DNA of 64,000 nt from Areca catechu. Its lineage: Eukaryota > Streptophyta > Magnoliopsida > Arecales > Arecaceae. The notes beneath the pieces are model-generated. The model was not told where the DNA came from. It did not search any database and worked only from the letters and a program-made list of their open reading frames with translations. Of the stretch, positions 22,525 through 33,957 are shown piece by piece (position 1 is the first letter of the stretch; each line of letters begins with the position of its first letter). The translations under genes and the position numbers were made by a program. The stretch is taken from NCBI GenBank assembly GCA_021397845.1, contig CM038050.1:9986471-10050470 (forward strand). The letters run 5' to 3'.

Positions 22525-22999
22525 AATTTTTTCTCTCTCTTAATTTCTTTTAAAATTATAGATATTTCATATTCCCCTAATCTAGCCGCCCAATTATTGA
22601 CACCCAAAATTCTTGGTACCGGGATGCCTGCCACTTTCATAGTTCATAAGGTACCGAAGACTAAACAATACGATGTTCACTTCTTTTTGCAGTGTATGTA
22701 ATTATCGATCATCATCCATGATTAAATCCAATTACTCAAGACCTCCGGAGAGAGATACCACCCAAGTTATTAGCTTTTTATAAAAATTATTTTTATTAAT
22801 ATAAATATTTCTAATCAAATATTAATAAAACATTATTAGCCTAGAATAATGTATCCTACTTTTTTTTGTTTAAAAAAAAAGAAAAAGGGGAAAACAAAAT
22901 TCCCATGGTTTACTCAATAGGAGAGGAAAGATAGAGGAAAAAAATAGGTGGCAAGCATATCGACTTACAAATGGATGGAAAAGGTACGCAGAAACGTAC
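22525..22999. other. Non-coding, AT-rich stretch
   Basis: Nothing recognisable was found. The region ends in sequence leading into the SINE-like fragment. Confidence 0.4.
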
Positions 23000-23108
23000 A
23001 GCCTGTATCGAACATTGTCTGGTAGGATGGGGCCCAGTGAGGGGAGCTACACCGGGGAATTTACCCCCATCTCCTTTTTTTTCATCAAAAAAAAAAAAAA
23101 AAAAAAAA
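23000..23108 (+). repeat. SINE 3' fragment with A-tail
   Basis: TGTATCGAACATTGTCTGG, GGGGAGCTACACCGGGG and a TTTTTTTTCATC plus A-tail match the 3' half of the SINE at 54985-55291 (TGTATCGAACATTACTTGA, GTGGTAGCTATACCAGG, TTTTATCAAAAAAA). It is truncated at its 5' end, as is usual for LINE-mobilised SINEs. Confidence 0.6.
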
Positions 23109-24104
23109 GCATATCGGCTTACATTTATATCTAACTCTTGAAGTTGGCCATTTGTCTTTCTCTTCCATTGTCATCTATCCATCCCTAATGTCATCATCTT
23201 CCTTTGGATTCAACACCTTTAATCTAAATCATGTTTTGTATAATCTATTAAATATAACTAAAATAGTACTAGCTAGATTCAATGACCCGCAAGTATCAAA
23301 TTTTCATAGCCCTTCTCCTGCTTAAAATTATATATTCTATATAATCTATTATATCTATAAAAATAAAGAATCTATTATATATAACTAAAATAGTATCATC
23401 TAGATTTCATAGCCGCCAAGTGTCAAATTCTCATAGTCAATTTTCTTGCTCAAAATTATACCTTCTATATAATCTATTATATTTATAAAAGCATAGAAAT
23501 TTAGTTTAATTTTAGAAGGAATTTTTCTTCCAAAACTTGTACTAGACTTTTTTGGCTTAGCTTTGGAGAAAATCTTTCAAATATTAAAATTTTAAAAATA
23601 TTTAAAATAATAGATATTATAAATTTAATAGATAATAAATTTTATTAAATAAATTTTAAATTATATTATATATCAAAATTATTATACTATGTACATCACA
23701 AGGCCTTACTTTACATATGTTTGCTTGGAGACCATTAACATGAATGATGGTGCACATTTTTAAGCTTTCTAGCTAGATATTAATTAAAAAACCATCCAGC
23801 TTTGCTTATTGACATCTTGATCGGTCACAAAAGAAATTACTAAGATGAAATTAACTTGTGATTTAAACATGCATAAAAAAAAAAAAAAAAAAACAAAAAA
23901 CAAAAACAAAACAAAGCCACGCTGACGGAGACTCGAAGAGATGCTAATGTAACTATAATTGAAATTGCACATGTGCAAAGGTGCCAACACGGAATTATTA
24001 GGTTTCTTCGATATTCATTTTCCATATTAATTTTAATCCAAGACTCAATGAAACATGGCATTCAAATCCATGCATCATAATCTCACATAAAATTTCCAGA
24101 AAAT
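23109..24104. other. Non-coding, AT-rich stretch
   Basis: It contains an imperfect direct repeat (TATATTCTATATAATCTATTATAT near 23330 and 23470, and similar at 23240) and a poly-A stretch near 23875. No gene is visible. Confidence 0.45.
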
Positions 24105-24109
24105 CGAAA

Positions 24110-24670
24110 TGTTGTGATAAGCCAATTGATCTAATCCATAACAGGCTATAATAGTCTCGAACGATTAACAAAGGACCGTGCAAGTCCAAAAGCTGGTGAG
24201 ACGGTAATCGGTCGGCTGCCCCTACTGATCCATTAGTCCGACTGATTTATAAAGTCCGACTCACTCACAAAGGTCGATCAACTTTAAGAAAAATGAGAAC
24301 GGCAAAAAAAGAGTTGGTTGTTCTATCAGAATAACGACTTATAACAGGCTTAGGTTAGTTCTCAACGGAATAACATCGGAACTAACTGCAAGAAGTCCTT
24401 TCAACTAAATTATGTTAAGACCAATATCAATAAATACCGGTAGGAGGAGATCTCTGGAGGTAAGTAAGAATAATTAGCTGAAGTATTATCTCATTCCTGC
24501 CTATCTTCCCTGAATTTTTGTATCTATTACTTGAACTCTTGCTGACTTAGACATCGGAGTGTACCTCATCTGAAATTTTCTGGTGAGTGGATTTGTTTTG
24601 CAGGAACCTGAAAAAATTTGATTGAACGAATCTTGACAATGTGAAAAGATCACTTGGATTGACGACAACA
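24110..24670 (+). repeat. Solo LTR (561 bp), inverted relative to 21954-22519
   Basis: It starts TGTTGTGATAAGCC and ends GACGACAACA. The flanks CGAAA (24105-24109) and CGATA (24671-24675) match at four of five bases, so the target-site copy is probably decayed. It is homologous over its whole length to the solo LTR 1.6 kb upstream, on the other strand. Confidence 0.78.
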
Positions 24671-26380
24671 CGATATATATAATAATTGGGCACACTTCGA
24701 TGATTGAGTCCCGAAATTCTTTACAAGAAGGCGAGACTAGGACGAGGCAGCTACGTCATCGAAATTGTAGTATATTCTCCCCCCCCCCAACACCAATTAT
24801 ATCGAATTCATAGAGATCCAACCTAGCACGCCGGAGGCCGGAGCATCGATCCAAGTCTATCACCAATTCGTTCCATGCTTTAATGAAGCTTCCTTCGCGT
24901 AATTGTTGTCATCGTCACTCTTTCTCCCGACGTCGACGCTTGGTATTTGTGGCGACCCGTCAAAGTTCGACAACACACCAAATTTTTGGTGCTAGATTCA
25001 ATGAGCTGCTTGCCTACTCCAATGAATAACGCCAATCTCCCACTTGTTATTGATCGAAACATTAGTAGATGCTGCAATCTTGGGGGTAGTTGGATGCTAA
25101 TTGAGTTATCAATGCTGCGATAAAATTTTCATTTTTTTTTCTTTTTAAAGGAAAAATAAATTTCAACTTGTGCTGGGCTCATGATGGCCACTTAGGCTTA
25201 ATATAAGCAGTGCTTTAAAAAAAACTAAATCCAGAGTTGCTTGTCACGAGCCACAAGATCATTCATCATTGACAATAAAGGGTGCATTTGGTTCACGAAT
25301 GAAATCAAAATAAATAAGAATGAGAATCTGAATAGCTAAATAATAAGAGGCATTTGGAACTACAAAAAAATTGAGTTACATCCACGTGAAAAATACGTAT
25401 ATAAAAACTTAAAAAACGTGGATATATGTCTACACCCACGTTGGTACATACGTTCGGTTAAACGTGAGTATGTACGGCGTAGCTATAACTTATATCCACG
25501 TTTTTTTTTCCATGTGTGTAGACGTGCATTACCCACGTAATATCTAACGTAGGTAAGATCATATACGTGGATATAAATCTAGTCTATACCATCCTTTATA
25601 AAACATGGATAATTAAATACATACGAATTAGAAACGTGGATAATTAAAAAATATACGAATTAGAATTCGTTGGAATTAACAAAACATGGATATAAATGAA
25701 CTTTGTACTATCAATAATAAAATGTAGGTATATAATTAAATATAGTCATGCTCAATCCAATTTCAAAATATGGATCACCCGTAATAATAAATAAAAATAG
25801 AAAGACATAAAATAAATATAAATAAGATAATTTTCATAATTATATTAAATATAGTTTAATATACATAGTGATAGTCTCATAAAAATATTGTCTCAACAAC
25901 TTTATTAATTTCATCAAAATCCAAAGAACAACAAACAAAATATAATACTGATTTCAAAAGAAAGTAAATATTAGAACACAAGACATATCATAAAACAAGT
26001 TCCAACTATTTTGCTAGAGAATAAAGATAAATAAAGTAAACTTTATAAAATCTCTATTTCTTCCTTGGCACCTTCCATTATATCACCTAAATCTGCAAAA
26101 ATAAAGGAATTATATAAATATACATTATTTCAGAGATAGTATAAATCATTATTAAACCAATAATATATACAGATACATACATAATCTTTTCACCAAATAA
26201 TATGAGTGCCCACAACATGTTTCATTAAAGATCGACTTTTGTACTTCTTCTAGCAGTCAATATTGATATCTGCCATTTTCTGTCATTGTTCCATATATAC
26301 CAAAATTTAAAACCGACATTAACTATTATAAAAAAATTGATCTCAACCAATGAAAAATAACAATTTCTATATACCTGCCA

Positions 26381-26870
26381 TTATAAAGTAGACCAACTAT
26401 CTATAGCTTCCTTCCATTGAGCCTCTGGAACATTCTTAGATACTTTACCTTGTTTTTTCATATTCTTATTATAATTTCTTATTAAGTACTTTTTTCTTAA
26501 ATGGTATTTCATTCCTCTCCATTTTCCTGCCAAAGTCTTCATTGCAAAATTATAATGCTCATCTCCCATATCATACTTTTTCTGAAATAAAAAAATATTA
26601 TTAATACATCATAAAAATAAGTGCCAAATCATAGATGAAATAGAAATCAATATCACCTTCGTATATTCCCAAAGTTCAAGTTTAGTGGTCTTAGATATGT
26701 TTCGTCAATTTTTTAATGCTAACTGGCAACTGCTCATAAAATTTTGTCAGGCTAGTCAAAAAGCTCATAAATGATTGTCCATCATTTCCAATTAGCTGTC
26801 CATATTCATTCCACTCTACATGAATCATCTTATCATAATCCACATTAAAAAAATTAAATCTATGTTGAAA
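26381..26870 (-). pseudogene. CACTA transposon protein fragment, Transposase_24-like
   Basis: The minus-strand reading gives IHVEWNEYGQLIGNDGQS near 26825-26770, the signature start of the plant En/Spm-type Transposase_24 domain. After a gap it continues with MKTLAGKWRGMKYHLRKKYL and VPEAQWKEAIDSW (26569-26381). Stops near 26690 and an intron-like gap separate the pieces. It lies just downstream of, and on the same strand as, the captured IGPS exons. Confidence 0.65.
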
Positions 26871-26911
26871 AAAAATGGAACATATATAGAAAAAGAAGTA
26901 GCAAAACTTGC

Positions 26912-28724
26912 GGGATCAAAATCTTCATGCAGTACACCTCTGCTAGGTAAAGCCTTTTTAACCTCAGCTATCAGAGCAGGACAACCAGTTCGCTGATATG
27001 ATCCTTTTAGAGCCCCAATAAAATCTCTAACTAGAGGAGCACTGTCAATAGCTTTATTCAATGCATCGTGAGGTATTCTCCATTTGAACTAGAAAAGCAA
27101 GAAAATGGTATATTATTGATCCCTCCATTCTAAAAAAAAAAGTTCTCGATGATTAACTGGGAAGGAATTTGTAAGTGCCTGAGAAACTTCCACTTCCTTG
27201 TCCCATATTATTTTTTCCAGAATGTTATGGGAAGGTTCTTCATCATCCTGCGAGCTCTCGGAGGGGTATCTAGTTCGATATCTTCTTCTAATTCTAATTC
27301 CCTGTTTTGCTGCTATATCATTTAATGACTTCCCACTCTCCCATTCTATTACTTCAACAGAATTTACAAGATCAGCATGGTCAAAAGTTATTGTTACATG
27401 TCCATCCTTAATCTCCTGCAAGAACCAACATAGAAAATTTAGAGATGATTAAACAGAAACCCTTATTATAATGAATATAGATTTGTCAAGATAACAATGA
27501 AAGTTTTCTATACATAAGAGTCTAAGCATCTATGCCTATAGATGAAAGCTAAGCTAGTGAAAAAGTAATGTTTGTGATGAAATTAGGAATGCACAACAAT
27601 ACATGAAGAACTTAATTGTTTATTGTTTTGTAGGCTCGCTACAACATGCTCATCCGATGGCCAGAATATGGGATGTCCAGAATGGCAGAGAAAACAGTGT
27701 GACAATATGGACCCAAAACTCTCAAATTATATCCACCAATGAGTATGAGAGTGATATATACCCAACCCAAATTCATACAAACTCCCGTGGTCCATGTGAT
27801 AGAAGGAGAACTATTCACCTTCCACTGCATTAATCACTTAAACATAAAGAAATAGAAGGATAAAATAGAATGCAACTCTAATTGCTCAATAAACAGTCAT
27901 GAATGCATATGTTGCAATATTACATGTCCCATCTTGAAGTCCTCTAATCATGATAGTTATTCATGAGTCTACCATGTAGCCGTATCCAATTTTTTTTCCC
28001 CAACCAGGCGATATTTGTTTTCCTTGATGATTATGTGATGGAAATTCAATTTATTACACGAATATAGAAGAATTGTGCGGCACAGAATGAAAACCATAGC
28101 TTTGCACGAATCTATAAGTATTTTATTTTCCACGGTTCCAAATCAATTCTCCGAGACTTACATAACGTCACTTCTTCGCAAAAGCAATGATCTCGACTCC
28201 GAATAAAGACATAAAAGCGAGAATAAAATAGTTTCTATTCCATTCTACATTTACAATGTTTTGTTGAGACATTCTAACGAATAGCTTACAGTCTCTTCAA
28301 TCTCCCAAGTTTTTACCACATATTAAGCCAAGAAATCGAAAACAAATTGTAAAACCATCATAGAAATTTCCTACCAAAAAACTGGATTTTTTAAACCTCT
28401 CCATACTACTGTAACAACAATACAACATAGCTATAAAGATCCCAAACTTTTAATGAAAATTTATCAAAAAGAAATGACCAAAACAAAATCTAAAATAAAT
28501 CCCCCGATGAACTTTTTAAAATAAAACAAATCCGGAAGAACCCTTGAGAGATTACAGACCTTGTCAGCTTTCATGCAACGAAGACGAGTCGATTTTCGTG
28601 CCCCGCCCACAAAAATCCCTGGAGGCCTATCCACGGAGGGGAGATCTTTCCCGCATCTCATCGTCGAGAAGCTCGGAACAGGAATTCTGATCTTAGTCTT
28701 AGCTCTAGTAAAGATCCCCTTCAT
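26912..28724 (-). pseudogene. Captured fragment of indole-3-glycerol phosphate synthase gene (exons 1-3)
   Basis: Exon 1: 28724-28560, ATG with a basic, Ser/Arg-rich start that could be a plastid transit peptide, ending AAG|GTCTGT. Exon 2: 27415-27179 after TTGCAG, with EWESGKSLNDIAAKQGIRIRRR and NILEKIIWDKEVEVSQ. Exon 3: 27088-26912 after a CTAG acceptor, with APLVRDFIGALKGSYQRTG and LIAEVKKALPSRGVLHEDFD. These match the N-terminal third of plant IGPS, the plastid tryptophan-pathway enzyme that closes the indole ring. LIAEVKKASPSRG is the usual form of the catalytic Lys loop, and here one Ser is Leu. The donors of exons 2 and 3 are GC (GCACTT, GCAAGT). The remaining two thirds of the enzyme are missing, so it cannot be active. 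Confidence 0.8.
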
Positions 28725-29187
28725 TACTTCTTTTTAGCAGTAAAGAAAGCAACAACCAAGAATGAAACCAGAAGCCGCACTCTCGCTCGCTCGGTCGCTG
28801 CGTCCTCTCTAGTTCTTGGAAAGGCTTCACGCCCAAGAATGCCAAACACTTGTACGGAAAGAAGGAATCGGACATTCTAAAATTCAAAAAAACATTAGCT
28901 TTGTGGTATGGTCACGTCTGCCTTTGTTCTCCTCCTCTCTCTCCTCCCCTTCCAATACTTCCCACATTGTCCTCTTCTTCCTCTCCTACCTGTAATCACT
29001 ATTAAAAGTTTCGATCTTTCATGCTTAATCCCATAAAAGGGACAATGTTTGCACTAGATTCATCTTCCTTCTGTCCAAAGTTTCGATTTTTAATTACGTT
29101 GAATTGAAGCATTCCGTTTGATAAAAATCTCCCGTTTTTACTCTCGATCGAGCAAAGCTTGGATTGAGGTCTTCGATCTCAGCCGAT

Positions 29188-29458
29188 ATGGCCGGAACGC
29201 CGCCAGTCCTCAACGTAGACGGCGGTGGCGGCTCCAGCGCCTCAGCCGCCGGCAGCCAGAGCGGCATGGAGTACTTGGCCGAGCTGAGATCCTACGAGAT
29301 GGAGTGCTGCCTCGATCCGGAGCTCCGTTCCTTCGACACCGCTCTCCAGCAGTGCACTAGCCGCGTCATCTCCACCCTCACCCGCGGCGTGGAGGTCCGC
29401 TCCCTCTCCTTCGACTCCCTGAGGGCGGTCACTGGGTGCCTCCTCGAGATGAACCAGT
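29188..29458 (+). pseudogene. Captured first exon of a UPF0496 family gene
   Basis: The ATG at 29188 opens a GC-rich frame (unlike the AT-rich surroundings) with a Gly/Ser-rich lead, then EYLAELRSYEMECCLDPELR, FDTALQQCTSRVISTLTRGV and VRSLSFDSLRAVTGCLLEMNQ. This matches the N-terminal part of plant UPF0496 (DUF677) proteins, whose first exon usually ends at MNQ. Here the expected GT donor is replaced by TGTCGAG at 29459, and the frame stops a few codons later. Only about 90 residues of a roughly 370-390 residue protein remain. Function of the family is poorly known. Confidence 0.75.
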
Positions 29459-30202
29459 GTCGAGATCTTTAACTCTCCGTCGGATAAATAAAGAGCTACC
29501 GTTTTCTTGGAAAAAATAAATAATAAAAAAATAATAGGTACAAATTAATTTTCGAGATTAAGAACTAAAACTATATAAAAATAGTGAAAAAAAAGTAATT
29601 TAAAAAAAAAAAAAATCGTTCTTAATTATTCATCTAGAAGAAGAAGCCCTAATCTTTATTTTTATAAAACTCTTAAACCACTCCTCCTCGCAACCAAAAA
29701 AGCCTCGCACCTGAACCAAGGGAAAAAAAACTATCTCATACTCGCGCCCTCTCTCCAAAAATTCGGAAGAGATTTTTTTTTTTTTCATGCACAACCAAGA
29801 AGTACGCTCCAAGAAAAACATCGGCTTCTAACTCTTCTACAGGGGCGTGCGGTCTTCCACATGAAGTGCTTCTTTCTCCAGACTTCTTTTGATCTTGTTT
29901 TGGTCCAATATAATTGGTTATAATTCTAAATGGTTGAGCTAGCCAACAAATTTTCTAACCATCTATCTAATTAATTACTTAGCCCCTTTCACCAATCGAA
30001 AGAAATAGGCTACCTCTCTGGATCTAAAATAAAACCCCATAACCTTGATATAATTATATTTTTAATATTTAAAATATAAAATATAAAATAATATATTATA
30101 ATAAATTAAAAATATGTCATATTACATTACATTATATTGTATTATATTATATTATTTAAATATATATTATATTATATTTTTAGTCTGGTCTTGGGTCTGG
30201 AT

Positions 30203-30833
30203 ATTAAATATCCAGACCTAACCTATTTATGTTAGAGTTAATCTGATCCGAGTTTGGAATAGCTCTGGACCTAGAATCAGTATTAATTGTTTTAGACATT
30301 TTTTTCTTGGTATATCAATATTTATCCATTATATTTGATTTACTCACTTTTAATAGTTGAAACGTGAGTTACAAATTGATTATAGCATTTTCATGTTTGC
30401 CAAACGTGGATATATATAATTCTTTTTTTAAAAGTTGAACTTTTACTCACGTATGTATTTTACGTATCTAAAAAGCATGAATATATATGATTTTTTTGGT
30501 AGTGAAATTAGAATAATTTTTAAATATCCAGACCTGACCTATTTATGTTAGAGTTAATCTGATCCGAGTTTGGAATAGCTCTGGACCTAGAATCAGTATT
30601 AATTTTTTTAGACATTTTTTTTTTGGTATATCAATATTTATCCATTATATTTGATTTACTCACGTTTAATAGTTGAAACGTGAGTTACAAATTGATTATA
30701 GCATTTTCATGTTTGCCAAACATGGATATATATAATTCTTTTTTTAGAATTTGAACTTTTATTCACGTATGTATTTTACGTGTCTAAAAAGCATGAATAT
30801 ATAATTTTTTTGGTAGTGAAATTAGAATAATTT
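30203..30833. repeat. 316-bp tandem duplication at the CACTA right end
   Basis: TCCAGACCT...TTATGTTAGAGTTAATCTG at 30211 recurs at 30527, and similarity continues through the terminal GGTAGTGAAATTAGAAT in both copies. Few differences are seen, so the duplication is fairly recent or kept similar. Confidence 0.88.
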
Positions 30834-31622
30834 TTAAATATTAGAAAAAAATAGATATTGAATTTTCAAAGGATCAAAATATTTTCAGTTCTATATATCT
30901 AGAATCCAAATACGAATCGAAACTCCATCCAATCAAAAGCTAGGATTAGAGTCATTCCTATCTACCGGAGTCTAACTCTCTTCAACCAAGCATGCTTTGA
31001 GTGTACAGGGTAAAGCTGCTTGTCAAGAGCCAAACATAATATTTCATATCATTTTGGGAAAACCAAAAGGAGGTTCTTTTGAATGTTAATTGTTTAATCA
31101 ATAAAAAGCAACGGTAGATCATCGTTGCTTGGATAGCACGGAGGCTTAATTTTGGTTGAAGTCGGCCTCCAAGAATGAAGCGAGTCAAGGGTAGAAAAGA
31201 ATTTGAGATTAACCTCTCAATCTCAAAAAAATTAATGAATTACAAAATAAAAAAAAGAGAGAAAGGAACCCACATTGGTACAATTTTGGATCATGTCATG
31301 AATAAATGGAGTGTGTCATGATTTTAAATCAACAAAGTGACTATCTCGACCTGGGCCCTTTGGATTGTTTTCTGGAAACAAAAAAAACTAGATATTGAGT
31401 TTATCAAGCCCTCCATGTTTTTGAGGTTAGCTGAATTTGGACGTGAACTTTGAACTAAACTCGGTATATGTCAGGCATCACTAACAGCCAACTGATATAA
31501 GTTGACAGCAAAGACTTGCAAAAGATTGGGATAGATTTGGTCAGGCCAAAATAGTCTAGCCGACCAAATTCTACCTAATAGACCTGCAACCACGTAACAA
31601 TTTTCATTCTCTTAATATTTAG
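30834..31622. other. Non-coding stretch
   Basis: The first 170 bp may be the second half of a MITE (see the entry starting at 25279). The remainder has no gene or repeat that I recognise. Confidence 0.4.
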
Positions 31623-31938
31623 TGACTATTTAGTTGGAAGTAATCTAACATGAAATTTATATTTCATATAGATTATCACATTTGGTATAAAAACTGAAAA
31701 AAAAAATGATGGTCCTATATTTATTTATTTGAGGGAAGCTAAAATAAATATCATGAAAGATTAATATTTTATAAATTTTTAAGTAACGGTAATCTTGTAT
31801 TGACAAAAATACTCTCAATAAAGTTCATTTACGATCATTAAATTTATTTTAATATCTTCCTAAATTTATTAAATAAATAATTTGTATAAAATAATTAAAA
31901 TATAAATGCCATTATATAAAGGATTATATGATTATAAT

Positions 31939-33957
31939 TGATATGGCTAGATAGTTGACGTGGAGTACACCTTTGTTTCGGTAGATAGCAAGGCAGTCAG
32001 ATGATGCCATGTCAGATTTCTCTTCGAACTCCTTCGCCAGGTGGCTCCCCAAGTGCGAGCCCACCCCGGTCGAAGTCGACTTCTCTCCTGCTCCTTTGCC
32101 AGGTGGCTCCCCAAGGGTTGAGCCCATCTCGGTCGAAGTCGAGCTCTCCTGCTCCTTCACCAGGTGGCTTCTCAAGGATCGAGCCCACCTCGGCCGAAGT
32201 CGAGCTCTCCCGCTCCTTCGCCAGGTGGCTCCCCAAGTGCGAGCCCACCTTGGTCGAAGTCGAGCTCTCTCATGCTCCTTCGCCAGGTGGCTCCCCAAGG
32301 GTTGAGCCCATCTCGACCGAAGTCGAGCCCTTCCTGCTCCTTCGCCATGTGGCTTCCCAATGGTCGAGCCCACCTTAGCTGAAGTCGAGCCCTTGCCTAC
32401 TCCTTCACTAGGTGGCTCCTCAAGTGCGAGCCTACCTCGGCCGAAGTCGAGCTCTCCTGCTCCTTCGCCAGGTGGCTCTCCAAGGGTCGAGCCCATCTCG
32501 GTTGAAGTCGAGCCCCTTCCTGCTCCTTCGCTAGGTGGCTCCCCAAGGATCGAGCCCATATCGGCTGATGTCGAGCCCCTGCCTGCTCCTTCGCAAGGTG
32601 GCTCCCCAAGTGCGAGCCCACCTCAGCCGAAGTCGAGTTCTCTCCTGCTCCTTCACCAGGTGGCTCCCCAAGGGTCTGGCCCACCTCGATCGAAGTCGAG
32701 CCTTCCCGCTCCTTCGCTAGGTAGCTCCCCAAGTGCGAGCCCACCTCGGTCGAAGTCGAGCTCTCTTCTGCTCCTTCTCCAAGTGGCTCTCCAAGGGTCG
32801 AGCCCACCTCGGCTGAAGTCCAGCCCCTTCTTGCTCCTTCGCCAGGTGGCTCCCCAAGGGTCGAGCCCACCTCAGCCGAAGTCGAGCCCCTACCTGCTCC
32901 TTCGCCAGGTGGCTTCCCAAGTGTGAGCCCATCTCGGTCGAAGTCGAGTTCTCTTCTGCTCCTTCGCCAGGTGGCTCCCCAAGTGCGAGCCCATCTCGGA
33001 CAAAGTCGAGTTCTCTCCTGCTCCTTCGCCAGGTGGTTCCCCAAGTGCGACCCCACCTCGGCCAAAGTCGAGTTCTCTCCTGCTCCTTCGCCAAGTGGCT
33101 CCTCAAAGGTCGAGCCCATCCCGGCCGAAGTCGAACTCCTCCCTTTAGAAGCGTCAAGAAAGCGAAGGGGACGTCAGCACCAAGTCTTCGACCGAAGCTG
33201 GTGCTCGCAGAACGGCACGTCCAGAGCGGCGCCCCAAAGCTAGAAAAGTGCATATATTGCCGTTTGCACCATTCGGGGAAGAGAGCCCCGATTGAGGCAC
33301 CTAGTCCTATAGCCAACCACCTGCACCACCCACAAAGAGAAGGCCACATTGGGGACCTCAAACCCAAGGACGGCTACACCTAGATCAAGGCCTTGCCAAA
33401 CTTTCCCAATCGTGATAACCCATTGGAAGAATGAGGTTTGCAATATAACTCCCTACTACGAAGAGAAGTGACCTCGGAAGCGCGGCCTCGGATGCCGTTG
33501 ACCCTCGAGCATCCCGAGAGGGGGAAAACCGAGGCAAAAAGAGGGGAGAGCCGGCAATCTAAAAGGAGGACCCAGCAGGCGAGGAGGTAACCATAGAAAA
33601 GGGTGGAGAAGGAGAGACAACGGAAGAGAGGTCACGAAGACTTTCCAAAGGGCTCTCGGAGAGAGTCATGACGAGCACAGCCATCTTAGCTTGAGTCTCG
33701 CTCCCCTCCTACCATTCATACTCCATCTTTTACTAAACATTCTCCTTCAAGCATGGTGATTGAACAGGGATCCGCCTTGGGGGATCTGTTCCTTTTTATC
33801 GTCCGCTGACTTGATCGTCGGAGTGCCCCCACCAAAATCCCTGACTCGGGTCTCTAACTTTATCTTGCAAGACCAGAGGCCGTTGGATTCGGGAAAGACG
33901 GGACTGACGTCCGGTGCGACATCAGAGCTGTAGGCCACGACGGTGAGGACGACAACA
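31939..33957 (+). repeat. Solo LTR (2019 bp), TSD ATAAT
   Basis: It starts TGATATGGC and ends GACAACA. ATAAT flanks both sides (31934-31938 and 33958-33962). It shares with the LTR of element 1 the CACCTGGCGAAGGAGC repeat motif and the segment ACTTGATCGTCGGAG (33808), which is CTCCGACGATCAAGT in the reversed element 1 LTR. So it is a related family in opposite orientation. No internal region is attached. Several ORFs of 100-240 aa in it come from the tandem repeat. Confidence 0.92.
32020..33150. repeat. Tandem repeats of about 57 bp in the solo LTR
   Basis: CTCCTTCGCCAGGTGGCTCC followed by CAAG, CGAGCCCACCTCGG and CGAAGTCGAGC recurs about twenty times with small changes. A lengthening of this block explains why the LTR is longer than the 1.6-kb LTR of element 1. 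Confidence 0.93.

Larger units (their letters stand above)
25358..30504 (-). mobile_element. CACTA (En/Spm-type) transposon carrying two captured host gene fragments
   Basis: The left end AACTACAAAAAAATTGAG is a one-base variant of CACTACAAAAAA. The right end, read inward on the minus strand, is CACTACCAAAAAAATC (30504). Both ends are followed by subterminal repeats of ACGTGGATATA type (25428, 25566, 25650; right side 30390-30480), typical of CACTA elements. Inside are a Transposase_24-like (PF03004) coding region, three exons resembling indole-3-glycerol phosphate synthase, and the first exon of a UPF0496 gene. No Transposase_21 (TNPD) region was recognised, so it is probably non-autonomous. 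A clear 3-bp target-site copy was not found, and the right end is duplicated in tandem (30203-30833). Confidence 0.72.
25279..31005. repeat. MITE interrupted by the CACTA element (tentative)
   Basis: 25279-25354 begins GGGTGCATTTGGTTCACG. The reverse complement of about 30990-31005 reads AAGCATGCTTGGTTG and is followed by GGAGTCTAACTC-type sequence. These resemble the two ends of a common plant MITE. If so, the CACTA element inserted inside it. The ends are only partly similar. Confidence 0.35.

Noticed and set aside
31924..33383. Several ORFs of 100-240 aa on both strands
   Set aside because: They arise from the repeats of about 57 bp in the solo LTR. No start context or family supports them.
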